12,467 bases of DNA, taken from assembly GCA_947175655.1 (NCBI GenBank), contig CAMWNQ010000041.1:1-12467 (forward strand), in the 5' to 3' direction. Below are positions 6,309 to 12,467 of the stretch, in pieces (position 1 is the first letter of the stretch; the number at the start of each line of letters is the position of its first letter). The stretch comes from an uncultured Clostridia bacterium (lineage in GTDB: Bacteria > Bacillota > Clostridia > Oscillospirales > Ruminococcaceae). The notes beneath the pieces were generated by a model. That model saw only the letters and a program-made list of their open reading frames with translations. It searched no databases and had not been told where the DNA came from. A program made the position numbers and the translations under genes.

Positions 6309-6911
6309 ATGGCTAAAAAAATCAAACAAAAAGAACTTCAGGTTTATGAATTCATTAAGAAGAGCATCGGTGAAGGTGTTTCTCCATCTATCCGTGAAAT
6401 CCAGAACGCAATGGGATACAGATCAACATCAACAGCTTTCCATTATGTTGAATCTCTTATCGAAGCAGGTCTCCTCGTTAAGTCAAACAATCTCAACCGT
6501 TCAATAAGACTTCCTAACTACAACAACACAACAGTTCCTGTTGTAAAGGTAGTTACAGAAAACAATCCTATGTCTAATCTCGACAATATCTCAGGTTACG
6601 TTTCATATGACGGTGATAAGAAGTTTGAAAATCCACTTTTCGCTGTTAAACTTGAAGGCGATTCTATGATAAACGCTGGAATTTTTGATGGTGATATTCT
6701 TGTGGTAGAACAGACTCAGTTAGCAAAAAGCGGTGACATAATTATAGCTATCATCAACAATGATGATGATGAAGATGAACCAATCGTACGTCGCTTATAC
6801 AAAGAAGAAGACCATTACCGTTTACAGCCAGAAAATAATTCAATGGACGCTATCACTCTTAAAAATGTAAGAATTGCAGGAAAAGTAGTTGCTGTTAGAC
6901 GTTTCTTCTAA
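6309..6911 (+). CDS. lexA: LexA-family repressor, predicted non-cleaving (altered Ser-Lys dyad and cleavage site)
   Basis: This 200-residue protein aligns end to end with LexA (B. subtilis about 205, E. coli 202). The N-terminal winged helix (about 1-68) includes SIREIQNAMGYRSTSTAFHYV, and the C-terminal S24 peptidase-like fold starts at VPVV (77-80). The nucleophile Ser119 is kept in LEGDSM, as is the RLQPEN strand. Two key elements differ. The general-base Lys of the VKR(F/L) motif is Arg161 (IVRRLYKEE), and the TAG cleavage site is T83-E84-N85. By family knowledge both changes should block RecA-stimulated self-cleavage. An acidic run (DDDEDE, 152-157) sits before R161. It starts 10 nt after murC with GGT-rich ribosome sequence overlapping the murC stop, and no SOS-box-like palindrome is visible upstream. 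Codon use is richer in ATC, AAC and CGT than in its neighbours, suggesting high expression. It may be a specialised paralogue and not the SOS regulator. Confidence 0.9.
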   Translation: MAKKIKQKELQVYEFIKKSIGEGVSPSIREIQNAMGYRSTSTAFHYVESLIEAGLLVKSNNLNRSIRLPNYNNTTVPVVKVVTENNPMSNLDNISGYVSYDGDKKFENPLFAVKLEGDSMINAGIFDGDILVVEQTQLAKSGDIIIAIINNDDDEDEPIVRRLYKEEDHYRLQPENNSMDAITLKNVRIAGKVVAVRRFF

Positions 6912-6917
6912 TGAAAA

Positions 6918-6966
6918 AAATTTTGGGGACTCTAAAAATGAGTCCCTGTAAATTTCTCTTGTTTTA
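6918..6966 (+). terminator. Intrinsic terminator after the LexA-family gene
   Basis: The stem GGGACTC (6926-6932) / GAGTCCC (6940-6946) encloses the loop TAAAAAT. It is extended outward by two G-T wobbles and an AAATTT/AAATTT pairing (6918-6923 with 6950-6955). A T-rich tail, TTTCTCTTGTTTT, follows. It starts 7 nt after the stop codon and separates the murC unit from the zapA operon. Confidence 0.85.
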
Positions 6967-6986
6967 TTAAAAACTTTTGATTTAAT
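6959..6986 (+). promoter_or_regulatory. Weak candidate promoter for the zapA operon
   Basis: TTGTTT (6959-6964) and TTTAAT (6981-6986) are separated by 16 nt. The -35 matches only in its first three bases. It overlaps the terminator tail. An operon start is expected here because a terminator lies just upstream, but the match itself is weak. Confidence 0.3.
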
Positions 6987-7000
6987 TCGATTTAATTTGA
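6981..7000 (+). repeat. Tandem decamer upstream of zapA
   Basis: TTTAATTCGA is followed directly by TTTAATTTGA: two 10-bp units, one helical turn each, differing at one base. It lies just before the zapA ribosome site (AAAGGA, 7000-7005). It may be chance in AT-rich DNA or a binding site. Confidence 0.4.
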
Positions 7001-7016
7001 AAGGAATTAAAAAAAA

Positions 7017-7388
7017 ATGCTTAATGAAGTCAAAGTTATCATATGCGGAAAGGAATATAAACTCAAAACCGCTGAAACTCCAAATTATATATATGCCCTT
7101 GCCCGTTCACTTGAATCAAAAATAAATGCTATGATTGAATCAGGAGCAGGAATTTCTCCTTATTCTGCCTCAATTATGGTATCGCTCAGTCTTATGGACG
7201 ACATAAACAAAGCTAATGAACATTTGGACGGTATACGTAATGAGGCAAAGGCTTATGTTGATGAAGCTGGTAAGGCAAGAATTGACCTTGAAGCTGCAAA
7301 TAAAGAAATAGAAGTGCTTAAATCAAAAATAATACAGCTCGAAAATATTGTAAAGCTTAAAGAATTGAAAGATAGTATAGATGGCTGA
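7017..7388 (+). CDS. zapA: Cell division protein ZapA
   Basis: ZapA cross-links FtsZ filaments and stabilises the division ring at mid-cell. The protein has 123 residues, within the family range (about 85-130). It opens with the two-strand start NEVKVIICGKEYKLK (3-17), continues with the amphipathic helix that carries ALARSLESKIN and the SLSLMDDINKANE segment (about 25-70), and ends in a long heptad-rich coiled coil (about 75-118). The start at 7017 has AAAGGA 11 nt upstream, slightly long. It is the first gene after the terminator at 6918-6966 and so probably opens the operon that runs to mreD. Its last codons overlap the start of the U32 gene by 8 nt. ZapA next to a U32-family gene is a familiar Firmicute arrangement. 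Confidence 0.92.
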   Translation: MLNEVKVIICGKEYKLKTAETPNYIYALARSLESKINAMIESGAGISPYSASIMVSLSLMDDINKANEHLDGIRNEAKAYVDEAGKARIDLEAANKEIEVLKSKIIQLENIVKLKELKDSIDG

Positions 7389-9447
7389 TAATGTAAATAA
7401 TAATATGGAAATACTTGCACCCGCCGGCGGATTTGAATCATTGGAATCAGCGCTCAGATGTGGTGCAAATGCAGTGTATGCCGGAGGTAAATATTTTTCG
7501 GCAAGAGGAAATGCAAAAAATTTTTCTGATGAAGAATTAAAAAAAGCCTGTGAACTCTGTCATCTCTATGGAGCAAAGTTCTATCTGGCAGTAAATACCA
7601 TAATTTCAGATTCAGAAGCAGAATCTTTTTGCAATTATATAAAATACACTTCTGAAATAGGAATTGATGCCTATATAGTTCAGGATTTCGGATGTGTATA
7701 TCTTATAAAAAAATGTGTGCCGGATTCAATCATTCATGCGTCAACACAAATGACAATACATACTTTGAAAGGTGTAGAATTTGCCAAGTCTCTGGGATTT
7801 TCAAGGATAGTTCCTGCCCGTGAACTTTCAGGAAGGGAAATAAAGGAAATATGCAAGTCCGGACTAGAAACAGAGATATTTATACATGGAGCATTATGTA
7901 TGTCTGTTTCAGGACAGTGCTATATGTCAGCAATGATAGGTTCACGTTCTGCTAACAGAGGAATCTGCGGTCAGGCGTGCAGACTTCCGTTTACATCCTG
8001 TGGCAATAAAAACTTCTGCGGACTTTCTTTAAAGGATTTGTCTATTCTTGAACACATTGATACTCTTAGAGAATACGGTGTTGATTCGCTAAAAATAGAA
8101 GGAAGAATGAAACGTCCGGAATACACTGCTTCAGCGGTCAATGAAACAAAAAAAGTAATCAAAGGTAAAAAACCAGATATGAAACTTCTTGAAAATGTAT
8201 TCTCAAGAAGCGGATTTACTGATGGATATTTTACTGGAAAATTAAATAATATGTTCGGTACAAGACTGAAAGATAATGTAACATCAGCTTCAGACGTTCT
8301 GCCGGATATAAGAGAACTTTACAGAAAAAATCCAAAAATTTATAGTCTTAAATTCAGTATAATTATAAAGGAAAATCAAAACATAAAAGTTACCGCACTA
8401 TTATATAATGAAAACAAGAGTCAGGAAATTTCTGTAACAGTAACTGGAGATATTCCGGAAAAAGCATTAAAACGTCCAGTTGACTCTGTTTTTATAGAAA
8501 AACAGCTTTCAAAACTTGGAGATACTATATTTGAATTTGCTGGCTGTGAAACAGTTCTTGACGAAAATCTTATGGTTACTGCATCTTCTCTGAATTCACT
8601 GAGAAGAAAAGCGGTCGATGAAATATCAGAACTTATAATAAAAAACAATACCCCACAATATAAAATCACAGAATACGTCCCGAAAATCAATAAAAACAAT
8701 TTAAAATCCGGAACTCCTGAAATAAGATTTCAATGCAGAAACGCTTTACAGGCAAAATCAGCTGAAAAATATGCAGATATGCTTATAATACCGATTGATG
8801 AATGTGAAAAAGCTATTAATCTAAATATCAGTCCGGAAAAAATCTGCATTGCTCCGCCAAGGTTCATAACATATGAAAAAGATGTTATAAAAAGACTTGA
8901 CAATCTGAAAAATCTTGATATAAATGATATATTATGCGTCAATCCGGCATATATACAAATCGGAAAAGAACTTGGATTCAAACTTCACGGCGGTTTCGGT
9001 CTTAATGTTTCAAATTCATTTTCCTGTAGTCAGCTTGCTGAATCGGGACTTTCTGACCTGACGTTTTCTTTTGAGATGAAAATTTCACAGCTCAGAAAAA
9101 TAAATTCTCCAGTACCTGTCGGCATTATCGCATATGGAAAACTTCCTTTAATGCTTACAAGAAACTGTCCTATAAAAAATGAAATCGGCTGTTCAAAATG
9201 TAAAAAACGTATATCAGACCGTACAGGAAGAATTTTTCCAGTCAGCTGTGAAAAAGGATATAATGAAATTCTGAACAGTGATATACTTTGTCTTGATAAA
9301 AAGGACTTCTCCGGATTTGATTTTATAATAATTATGCTTTATAATGAAAATGAAAATGAAATAAAAAACATAGCTGAAAATCTCGGGAATTCTGAATTCA
9401 GACCAAATTCAGCTACAAAAGGTCTTTACTACAGAGGTATAATGTAA
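7381..9447 (+). CDS. U32-family protein with DUF3656-type C-terminal region (RlhA-like)
   Basis: At 688 residues this is the long form of the U32 'collagenase-like' family. Short members (TrhP/YegQ) hydroxylate U34 of tRNA, and the long E. coli member RlhA is needed for 5-hydroxycytidine in 23S rRNA, so RNA hydroxylation is the likelier role than proteolysis. The N-terminal barrel begins MEILAPAGG. The signature region has FIHGALCMSVSGQC and NRGICGQACR, giving Cys173, 180, 196 and 200, the pattern that holds an Fe-S cluster in U32 relatives. A second Cys group near the C-terminus (C596, C604, C607, within NCPIK and GCSKC) belongs to the DUF3656-containing subgroup. The ATG at 7381 overlaps zapA by 8 nt; M9 (7405) is an alternative start nearer the conserved core. 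Its stop shares one base with the dut start (TAATG). Confidence 0.9.
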   Translation: MADNVNNNMEILAPAGGFESLESALRCGANAVYAGGKYFSARGNAKNFSDEELKKACELCHLYGAKFYLAVNTIISDSEAESFCNYIKYTSEIGIDAYIVQDFGCVYLIKKCVPDSIIHASTQMTIHTLKGVEFAKSLGFSRIVPARELSGREIKEICKSGLETEIFIHGALCMSVSGQCYMSAMIGSRSANRGICGQACRLPFTSCGNKNFCGLSLKDLSILEHIDTLREYGVDSLKIEGRMKRPEYTASAVNETKKVIKGKKPDMKLLENVFSRSGFTDGYFTGKLNNMFGTRLKDNVTSASDVLPDIRELYRKNPKIYSLKFSIIIKENQNIKVTALLYNENKSQEISVTVTGDIPEKALKRPVDSVFIEKQLSKLGDTIFEFAGCETVLDENLMVTASSLNSLRRKAVDEISELIIKNNTPQYKITEYVPKINKNNLKSGTPEIRFQCRNALQAKSAEKYADMLIIPIDECEKAINLNISPEKICIAPPRFITYEKDVIKRLDNLKNLDINDILCVNPAYIQIGKELGFKLHGGFGLNVSNSFSCSQLAESGLSDLTFSFEMKISQLRKINSPVPVGIIAYGKLPLMLTRNCPIKNEIGCSKCKKRISDRTGRIFPVSCEKGYNEILNSDILCLDKKDFSGFDFIIIMLYNENENEIKNIAENLGNSEFRPNSATKGLYYRGIM

Positions 9448-9884
9448 TGAAGCTTAAAATAAAAAAATTAAATGACAATGCCATTCTTCCGAAACGTGCA
9501 ACAGAAAACAGTGCCGGAGCGGATTTATATGCCTGCATTGAAAATCCAGTAATTATAAAAAAAGGTGAAATAGTCAAAATACCAACGGGAATTTCAGTAG
9601 AACCCGAAAACAAAAATACTGTACTTATGGTTTTTGCTCGTTCAGGTCTTTCCTCAAAATATGGAATAACTCTTGCAAACTGCACAGGTATAATAGATTC
9701 AGACTACAGAGGAGAAATAATTGTACCGCTTATAAATCTCGGCAAATCTGATTTTACCATAGAAAAAAATATGCGTATTGCACAGCTTGTAGTTACACCC
9801 GTGATATTTCCCGAAATCATCGAAGCTGAAAACCTTTCAGATACAGAAAGAGGAATAAACGGATTCGGTTCAACAGGAATATAA
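9447..9884 (+). CDS. dut: dUTP diphosphatase (dUTPase), trimeric type
   Basis: This enzyme converts dUTP to dUMP and pyrophosphate, keeping uracil out of DNA and supplying the dTMP precursor. The 145-residue length is normal. All five motifs are present in order: AGADLYA (23-29), ARSGLSSKYG (64-73), GIIDSDYRGE (81-90) with catalytic Asp84, RIAQLV (110-115) and RGINGFGSTG (135-144). Motif 2 starts ARSG where GRSG or PRSG is commoner. The ATG shares one base with the U32 stop, and GAGG about 9 nt upstream serves as ribosome site, so translation is probably coupled. The enzyme should be an active homotrimer with the C-terminal motif 5 closing over a neighbour's active site. Confidence 0.96.
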   Translation: MKLKIKKLNDNAILPKRATENSAGADLYACIENPVIIKKGEIVKIPTGISVEPENKNTVLMVFARSGLSSKYGITLANCTGIIDSDYRGEIIVPLINLGKSDFTIEKNMRIAQLVVTPVIFPEIIEAENLSDTERGINGFGSTGI

Positions 9885-9912
9885 AAATTTATGAAAGGAA
9901 AAAATAATCCAG

Positions 9913-10173
9913 ATGAAAAAAACCGCTCTTTTTATAATATTGATTCTGACAGCCGTATTTCTGGGTTCAATCATAGGAAGCGGTGCAGAAAATCTTGCTT
10001 TTCTAAGATGGCTAAACTACAGTAAATCCATAAGTCTTGAAAATGTTGCTGTTGACCTTATTATAGTAACTTTCAATTTCAGCTGTACATTCAGTATCAA
10101 TATAGCACAGCTTATGCTTATGCTTGTTGCATTTTTTGTATATCCAAAGGCATCGGCTAATTTTACTGATTAA
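9913..10173 (+). CDS. Small membrane protein, DUF4321 family
   Basis: The 86-residue protein has two hydrophobic segments (about 5-24 and 62-79). Between them lies a mixed segment, VAVDLIIVTFNFSCTFSIN, that matches the DL...tF....iN pattern I associate with DUF4321. The GSIIGSG turn after the first span also fits. Its biochemical function is unknown. In Clostridia this family is commonly found just upstream of the radC/mreBCD region, which agrees with mreB starting 41 nt downstream, so a role near the Mre wall-growth machinery is a reasonable inference from context. AAAGGA lies about 13 nt before the ATG, rather far; no better start is seen. Confidence 0.8.
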   Translation: MKKTALFIILILTAVFLGSIIGSGAENLAFLRWLNYSKSISLENVAVDLIIVTFNFSCTFSINIAQLMLMLVAFFVYPKASANFTD

Positions 10174-10214
10174 GAAATAAAAAATATAAATTCAAGAAAG
10201 GAAATTCTGCAAAA

Positions 10215-11231
10215 ATGTTCACAAAAGATATTGGCATAGATCTCGGAACTACAAATACTCTTGTATATATGAGAGGCAAAGGCATTATTATAAGAGAACC
10301 TTCCGTAGTTGCAGTAAATACAAGAACCGATAACTGCCGTTATGTAGGAAAAGAAGCAAAGGAAGTTATAGGAAAAACTCCGGGGTCAATAGTTGCAGTA
10401 AGACCACTTAAAGACGGTGTTATTGCTGATTTTGATATAACCATAACAATGCTTCAGGAATTCATCAAAAAGGCTCTTAAAGGAACAATATTTACTAAAG
10501 CCAATGTTATTGTATGTGTTCCGTCAGGAGTAACAACTGTTGAAAAGCGAGCAGTACGTGATACCTGTCGAAAAGCTGGAGCTCAGAATATACTTGTAGT
10601 TGAAGAACCTATGGCAGCAGCTATTGGTGCAGGACTTCCTACAACTGACCCTCTGGGAAGTATGATTGTAGATATCGGCGGTGGTACAAGTGAAGTTGCT
10701 GTAATATCACTTGGCGGAATAGTTGCATCACGTTCTATAAGATGTGCCGGAGATGCTCTCGATATGGCTATTATAAACTATATCAAAAAAAGATACAATC
10801 TTTTAATCGGCGAAAGGACTGCCGAAACAATCAAAATAGAAATCGGTTCGGCATTTCCATATGAAACAGAAGAACAAATGGAAATAAAAGGTCGTAATCT
10901 TCTGAATGGACTGCCTGAAAATATAAATATATCATCTGCGGAAATAAGGGACGCTATGACTGAACCACTCTCAAAGATAGTAGATGCGATAAAAGTCACC
11001 CTTGAAAAGACACCTCCGGAACTTTCTGCCGATATAATCGACCAAGGCATTACTCTTTCGGGAGGCGGTGCATTGCTGAGAGGTCTTGATAAACTTATAA
11101 ATCGTGAAACAGGTATGCCCGTTTATATTGCCGAGTATCCTCTTGACTGTGTTGCAGAAGGTACAGGAAAAATTCTTGAAGATGTTGATAAATATCAGGA
11201 CGCTCTGACTGAACACCTGAAATATTATTGA
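10215..11231 (+). CDS. mreB: Rod shape-determining protein MreB (bacterial actin)
   Basis: MreB forms membrane-bound ATP-dependent filaments that direct side-wall peptidoglycan synthesis. The 338-residue length is standard. Actin-fold motifs are clear: phosphate-1 DLGTTNTLVY (9-18), the connecting segment VVEEPMAAAIGAG (128-140), phosphate-2 DIGGGTSE (153-160) and the adenosine motif SGGGALLRG (282-290). The start has AAAGGA (10197-10202) 12 nt upstream. The presence of mreC and mreD directly downstream supports true MreB over the Mbl or MreBH paralogues. Its TGA stop lies 3 nt before the mreC ribosome site, so mreB and mreC are translated from one message. Confidence 0.97.
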   Translation: MFTKDIGIDLGTTNTLVYMRGKGIIIREPSVVAVNTRTDNCRYVGKEAKEVIGKTPGSIVAVRPLKDGVIADFDITITMLQEFIKKALKGTIFTKANVIVCVPSGVTTVEKRAVRDTCRKAGAQNILVVEEPMAAAIGAGLPTTDPLGSMIVDIGGGTSEVAVISLGGIVASRSIRCAGDALDMAIINYIKKRYNLLIGERTAETIKIEIGSAFPYETEEQMEIKGRNLLNGLPENINISSAEIRDAMTEPLSKIVDAIKVTLEKTPPELSADIIDQGITLSGGGALLRGLDKLINRETGMPVYIAEYPLDCVAEGTGKILEDVDKYQDALTEHLKYY

Positions 11232-11234
11232 TAC

Positions 11235-11240
11235 AGGAGG
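11235..11240 (+). promoter_or_regulatory. Ribosome binding site setting the mreC start
   Basis: A perfect AGGAGG sits 8 nt before the ATG at 11249. The in-frame TTG at 11228, which would add 7 residues and overlap the mreB stop, lies upstream of this site and has no ribosome site of its own. Confidence 0.9.
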
Positions 11241-11248
11241 AATCAGAA

Positions 11249-12106
11249 ATGAAAGATTTCTTCAAAAGTATCAAATTCAAAATCATTGTAGGACTGCTGG
11301 CGTTTCTAATTGGAGTAATGCTCTTTGCAGTTATGAAAGGCGGATATGCTGTTACCGGAAAATCTCTTATTAATACCCTGACTTCACCTTTAAGAAACAG
11401 TTCAAATGCAATATCAGTAAAAGTGGAAAATTATCTTGACAAAATCCATAATGCCACTGAATATTACAACGAAAATCAACGACTTAAAGATGAAATCGGA
11501 ATACTTAATAAAAAACTTTCCGATTATGAACAGATAAAATCAGAACTCAATGAGATGAAACAATTTATAGGCATAACGGAGGAAAATCCAGATAATATCA
11601 TAAGTGAACCGTGTAAAATTACAGGATATATTGCAAATGACCCTTTTCAGTCATTCACTATTAACAGAGGTTCAGAAATCGGAATAGAGCCATACTGTCC
11701 AGTTGTTACATCTCAGGGACTTATCGGCATTACTATAGATGTTTCAGCAGATACCTCCACAGTCAGAACTATTCTCTCCCCTGACCTTTCAGTAGCCGTA
11801 GTATGTCCGGAAACCCTTGATTCAGCTATTCTGGAAGGATATATAAATGATGAGGGAAAAAGTTTATGTCATCTCATACATCTTTCACGTGATACCACAT
11901 TTAAAGCCGGTGACAAACTCGTAACAAAAGGTACAGGCGGATTATTTCCTTCCGGCTATCCTGTGGGAACAATAACAGAAGTTATCCCGTCTGAAAATGG
12001 TCTTTCATATACAGCAGAGGTTGAACCTTCAGTTGACTTTGAGCATCTTTCCTCAGTTGTAATTATAAAGGATTTCGCCGGAAAGGAAAACCAGAATGAA
12101 AATTAA
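11249..12106 (+). CDS. mreC: Rod shape-determining protein MreC
   Basis: MreC is a bitopic membrane protein that links MreB inside the cell to the peptidoglycan synthases outside. From the ATG at 11249 it is 285 residues, a typical length. It has a short cytoplasmic start (MKDFFKSIKFK), one membrane span (about 11-28), a periplasm-side coiled coil (about 70-105, with ENQRLKDEIGILNKKL), then the beta-rich head. The head shows the family core DPFQSFTINRG at 131-141 followed by GLIG (157-160), the equivalents of the usual idkGs...GLVG pattern. The AGGAGG at 11235-11240 fixes the start. The C-terminus overlaps mreD by 11 nt. Confidence 0.95.
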   Translation: MKDFFKSIKFKIIVGLLAFLIGVMLFAVMKGGYAVTGKSLINTLTSPLRNSSNAISVKVENYLDKIHNATEYYNENQRLKDEIGILNKKLSDYEQIKSELNEMKQFIGITEENPDNIISEPCKITGYIANDPFQSFTINRGSEIGIEPYCPVVTSQGLIGITIDVSADTSTVRTILSPDLSVAVVCPETLDSAILEGYINDEGKSLCHLIHLSRDTTFKAGDKLVTKGTGGLFPSGYPVGTITEVIPSENGLSYTAEVEPSVDFEHLSSVVIIKDFAGKENQNEN

Positions 12107-12467
12107 AACCACCAAGGAAAAAAGAATACTTATTATTAAAACTTCAATACGATGGTTTCTTTATTTTACTGTAATTTTCATATGTTTTTCTTTTATGATG
12201 GCAGGAACTCTCAAAAAACCTGTTCTTTTAATTCCTGCAGCAATATGTATAGCTATGAACACCGGAGAACTCCAGTCAGCATTTACCGGTGCATTCTGTG
12301 GTCTTCTGATTGACATAGCCTGCGGAAGAATTTTCGGATACAATGCACTGTTTCTTACAATTATATGTACTTTCACTTCTCTGATGTTTCTTAATTATTT
12401 CCGAAAAAAATTAATGAATTTCTTTGTTATAGCAACTATTTCGGCTTTTATTTCCGGATTTCTTGAC
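12096..12467 (+). CDS. mreD: Rod shape-determining protein MreD, 3'-truncated by window edge
   Basis: MreD is the small multispanning partner of MreC. The frame from the ATG at 12096 stays open to the last base, giving 124 residues of a family that is usually about 160-180, so the C-terminal third is missing. The N-terminus is basic (MKIKTTKEKR). Hydrophobic segments lie at about 18-36, 42-55, 62-77, 84-100 and 108-122. The hallmark glycine/acidic loop is present as FCGLLIDIACGRIFGYNA (67-84). AAAGGAA (12082-12088) within the end of mreC provides the ribosome site. It overlaps mreC by 11 nt in another frame. Identification rests on this loop, the topology and the mreB-mreC-mreD order. Confidence 0.92.
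   Translation, partial: MKIKTTKEKRILIIKTSIRWFLYFTVIFICFSFMMAGTLKKPVLLIPAAICIAMNTGELQSAFTGAFCGLLIDIACGRIFGYNALFLTIICTFTSLMFLNYFRKKLMNFFVIATISAFISGFLD

Noticed and set aside
6309..6911. Horizontal transfer of the LexA-family gene, suggested by its different codon use
   Set aside because: The bias is toward translation-optimal codons, the protein fits a Firmicute LexA alignment, and the gene is tightly coupled to murC without mobile-element traces. High expression is the simpler explanation.
7405..7407. Second Met of the U32 protein as the true start
   Set aside because: It is possible, since the conserved core begins there, but it has no ribosome site either. Coupling to zapA through the 8-nt overlap favours 7381, so it is kept only as an alternative.
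9891..9912. ATG at 9891 as a start for the DUF4321 protein
   Set aside because: It is in a different frame from the conserved protein and would overlap the AAAGGA that serves as ribosome site for 9913.
11228..11248. TTG start for MreC overlapping the mreB stop
   Set aside because: The perfect AGGAGG lies downstream of this TTG and 8 nt before the ATG at 11249, which gives a typical MreC N-terminus.

Overview
The window reads as a chromosomal core-gene region of a low-GC Firmicute of the Clostridia. The MurC, SpoVG, DUF4321 and MreBCD sequences and the AT-rich codon use suggest a Ruminococcus/Oscillospiraceae-like gut anaerobe; this placement is by recognition, not by search. I see no mobile element, CRISPR array, rRNA or tRNA gene. 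No gene-free stretch exceeds 300 bases.

Layout. (1) Positions 1-1086, minus strand: a class I (IscS/NifS-type) cysteine desulfurase cut by the left edge, with a perfect consensus sigma-A promoter. (2) Divergent from it, a second strong promoter drives a YfhO-family multispanning membrane protein (start re-assigned to 1373), followed by a NudF-type ADP-ribose pyrophosphatase. (3) spoVG lies on the minus strand, convergent with nudF and divergent from murC. A plus-strand promoter downstream of spoVG would make a transcript antisense to all of spoVG before reaching murC. (4) murC (start re-assigned to a TTG at 4880) is tightly coupled to a LexA-family gene that ends in a hairpin terminator. (5) A second plus-strand operon follows: zapA, a U32-family protein (RlhA-like), dut, a DUF4321 membrane protein, mreB, mreC (start re-assigned to 11249), and mreD cut by the right edge. 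Most junctions overlap or are under 45 nt.

How the genes work together. The plus-strand block is mainly about building and dividing the cell envelope: MurC makes UDP-MurNAc-L-Ala, ZapA stabilises the FtsZ ring, and MreBCD organises side-wall synthesis. Dut and the U32 protein add nucleotide-pool and RNA-modification functions.

The most notable observation is the LexA-family protein. It aligns cleanly with LexA over its whole length and keeps the catalytic serine. However, it has Arg where the catalytic Lys should be and Glu-Asn where the Ala-Gly cleavage site should be. It therefore looks like a repressor that cannot self-cleave, placed inside a cell-wall operon instead of behind a recognisable SOS box. 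The second notable feature is the murC/spoVG antisense arrangement, whose promoter sits inside a 37-bp palindrome and shares a 16-bp identical block with the yfhO-family promoter.
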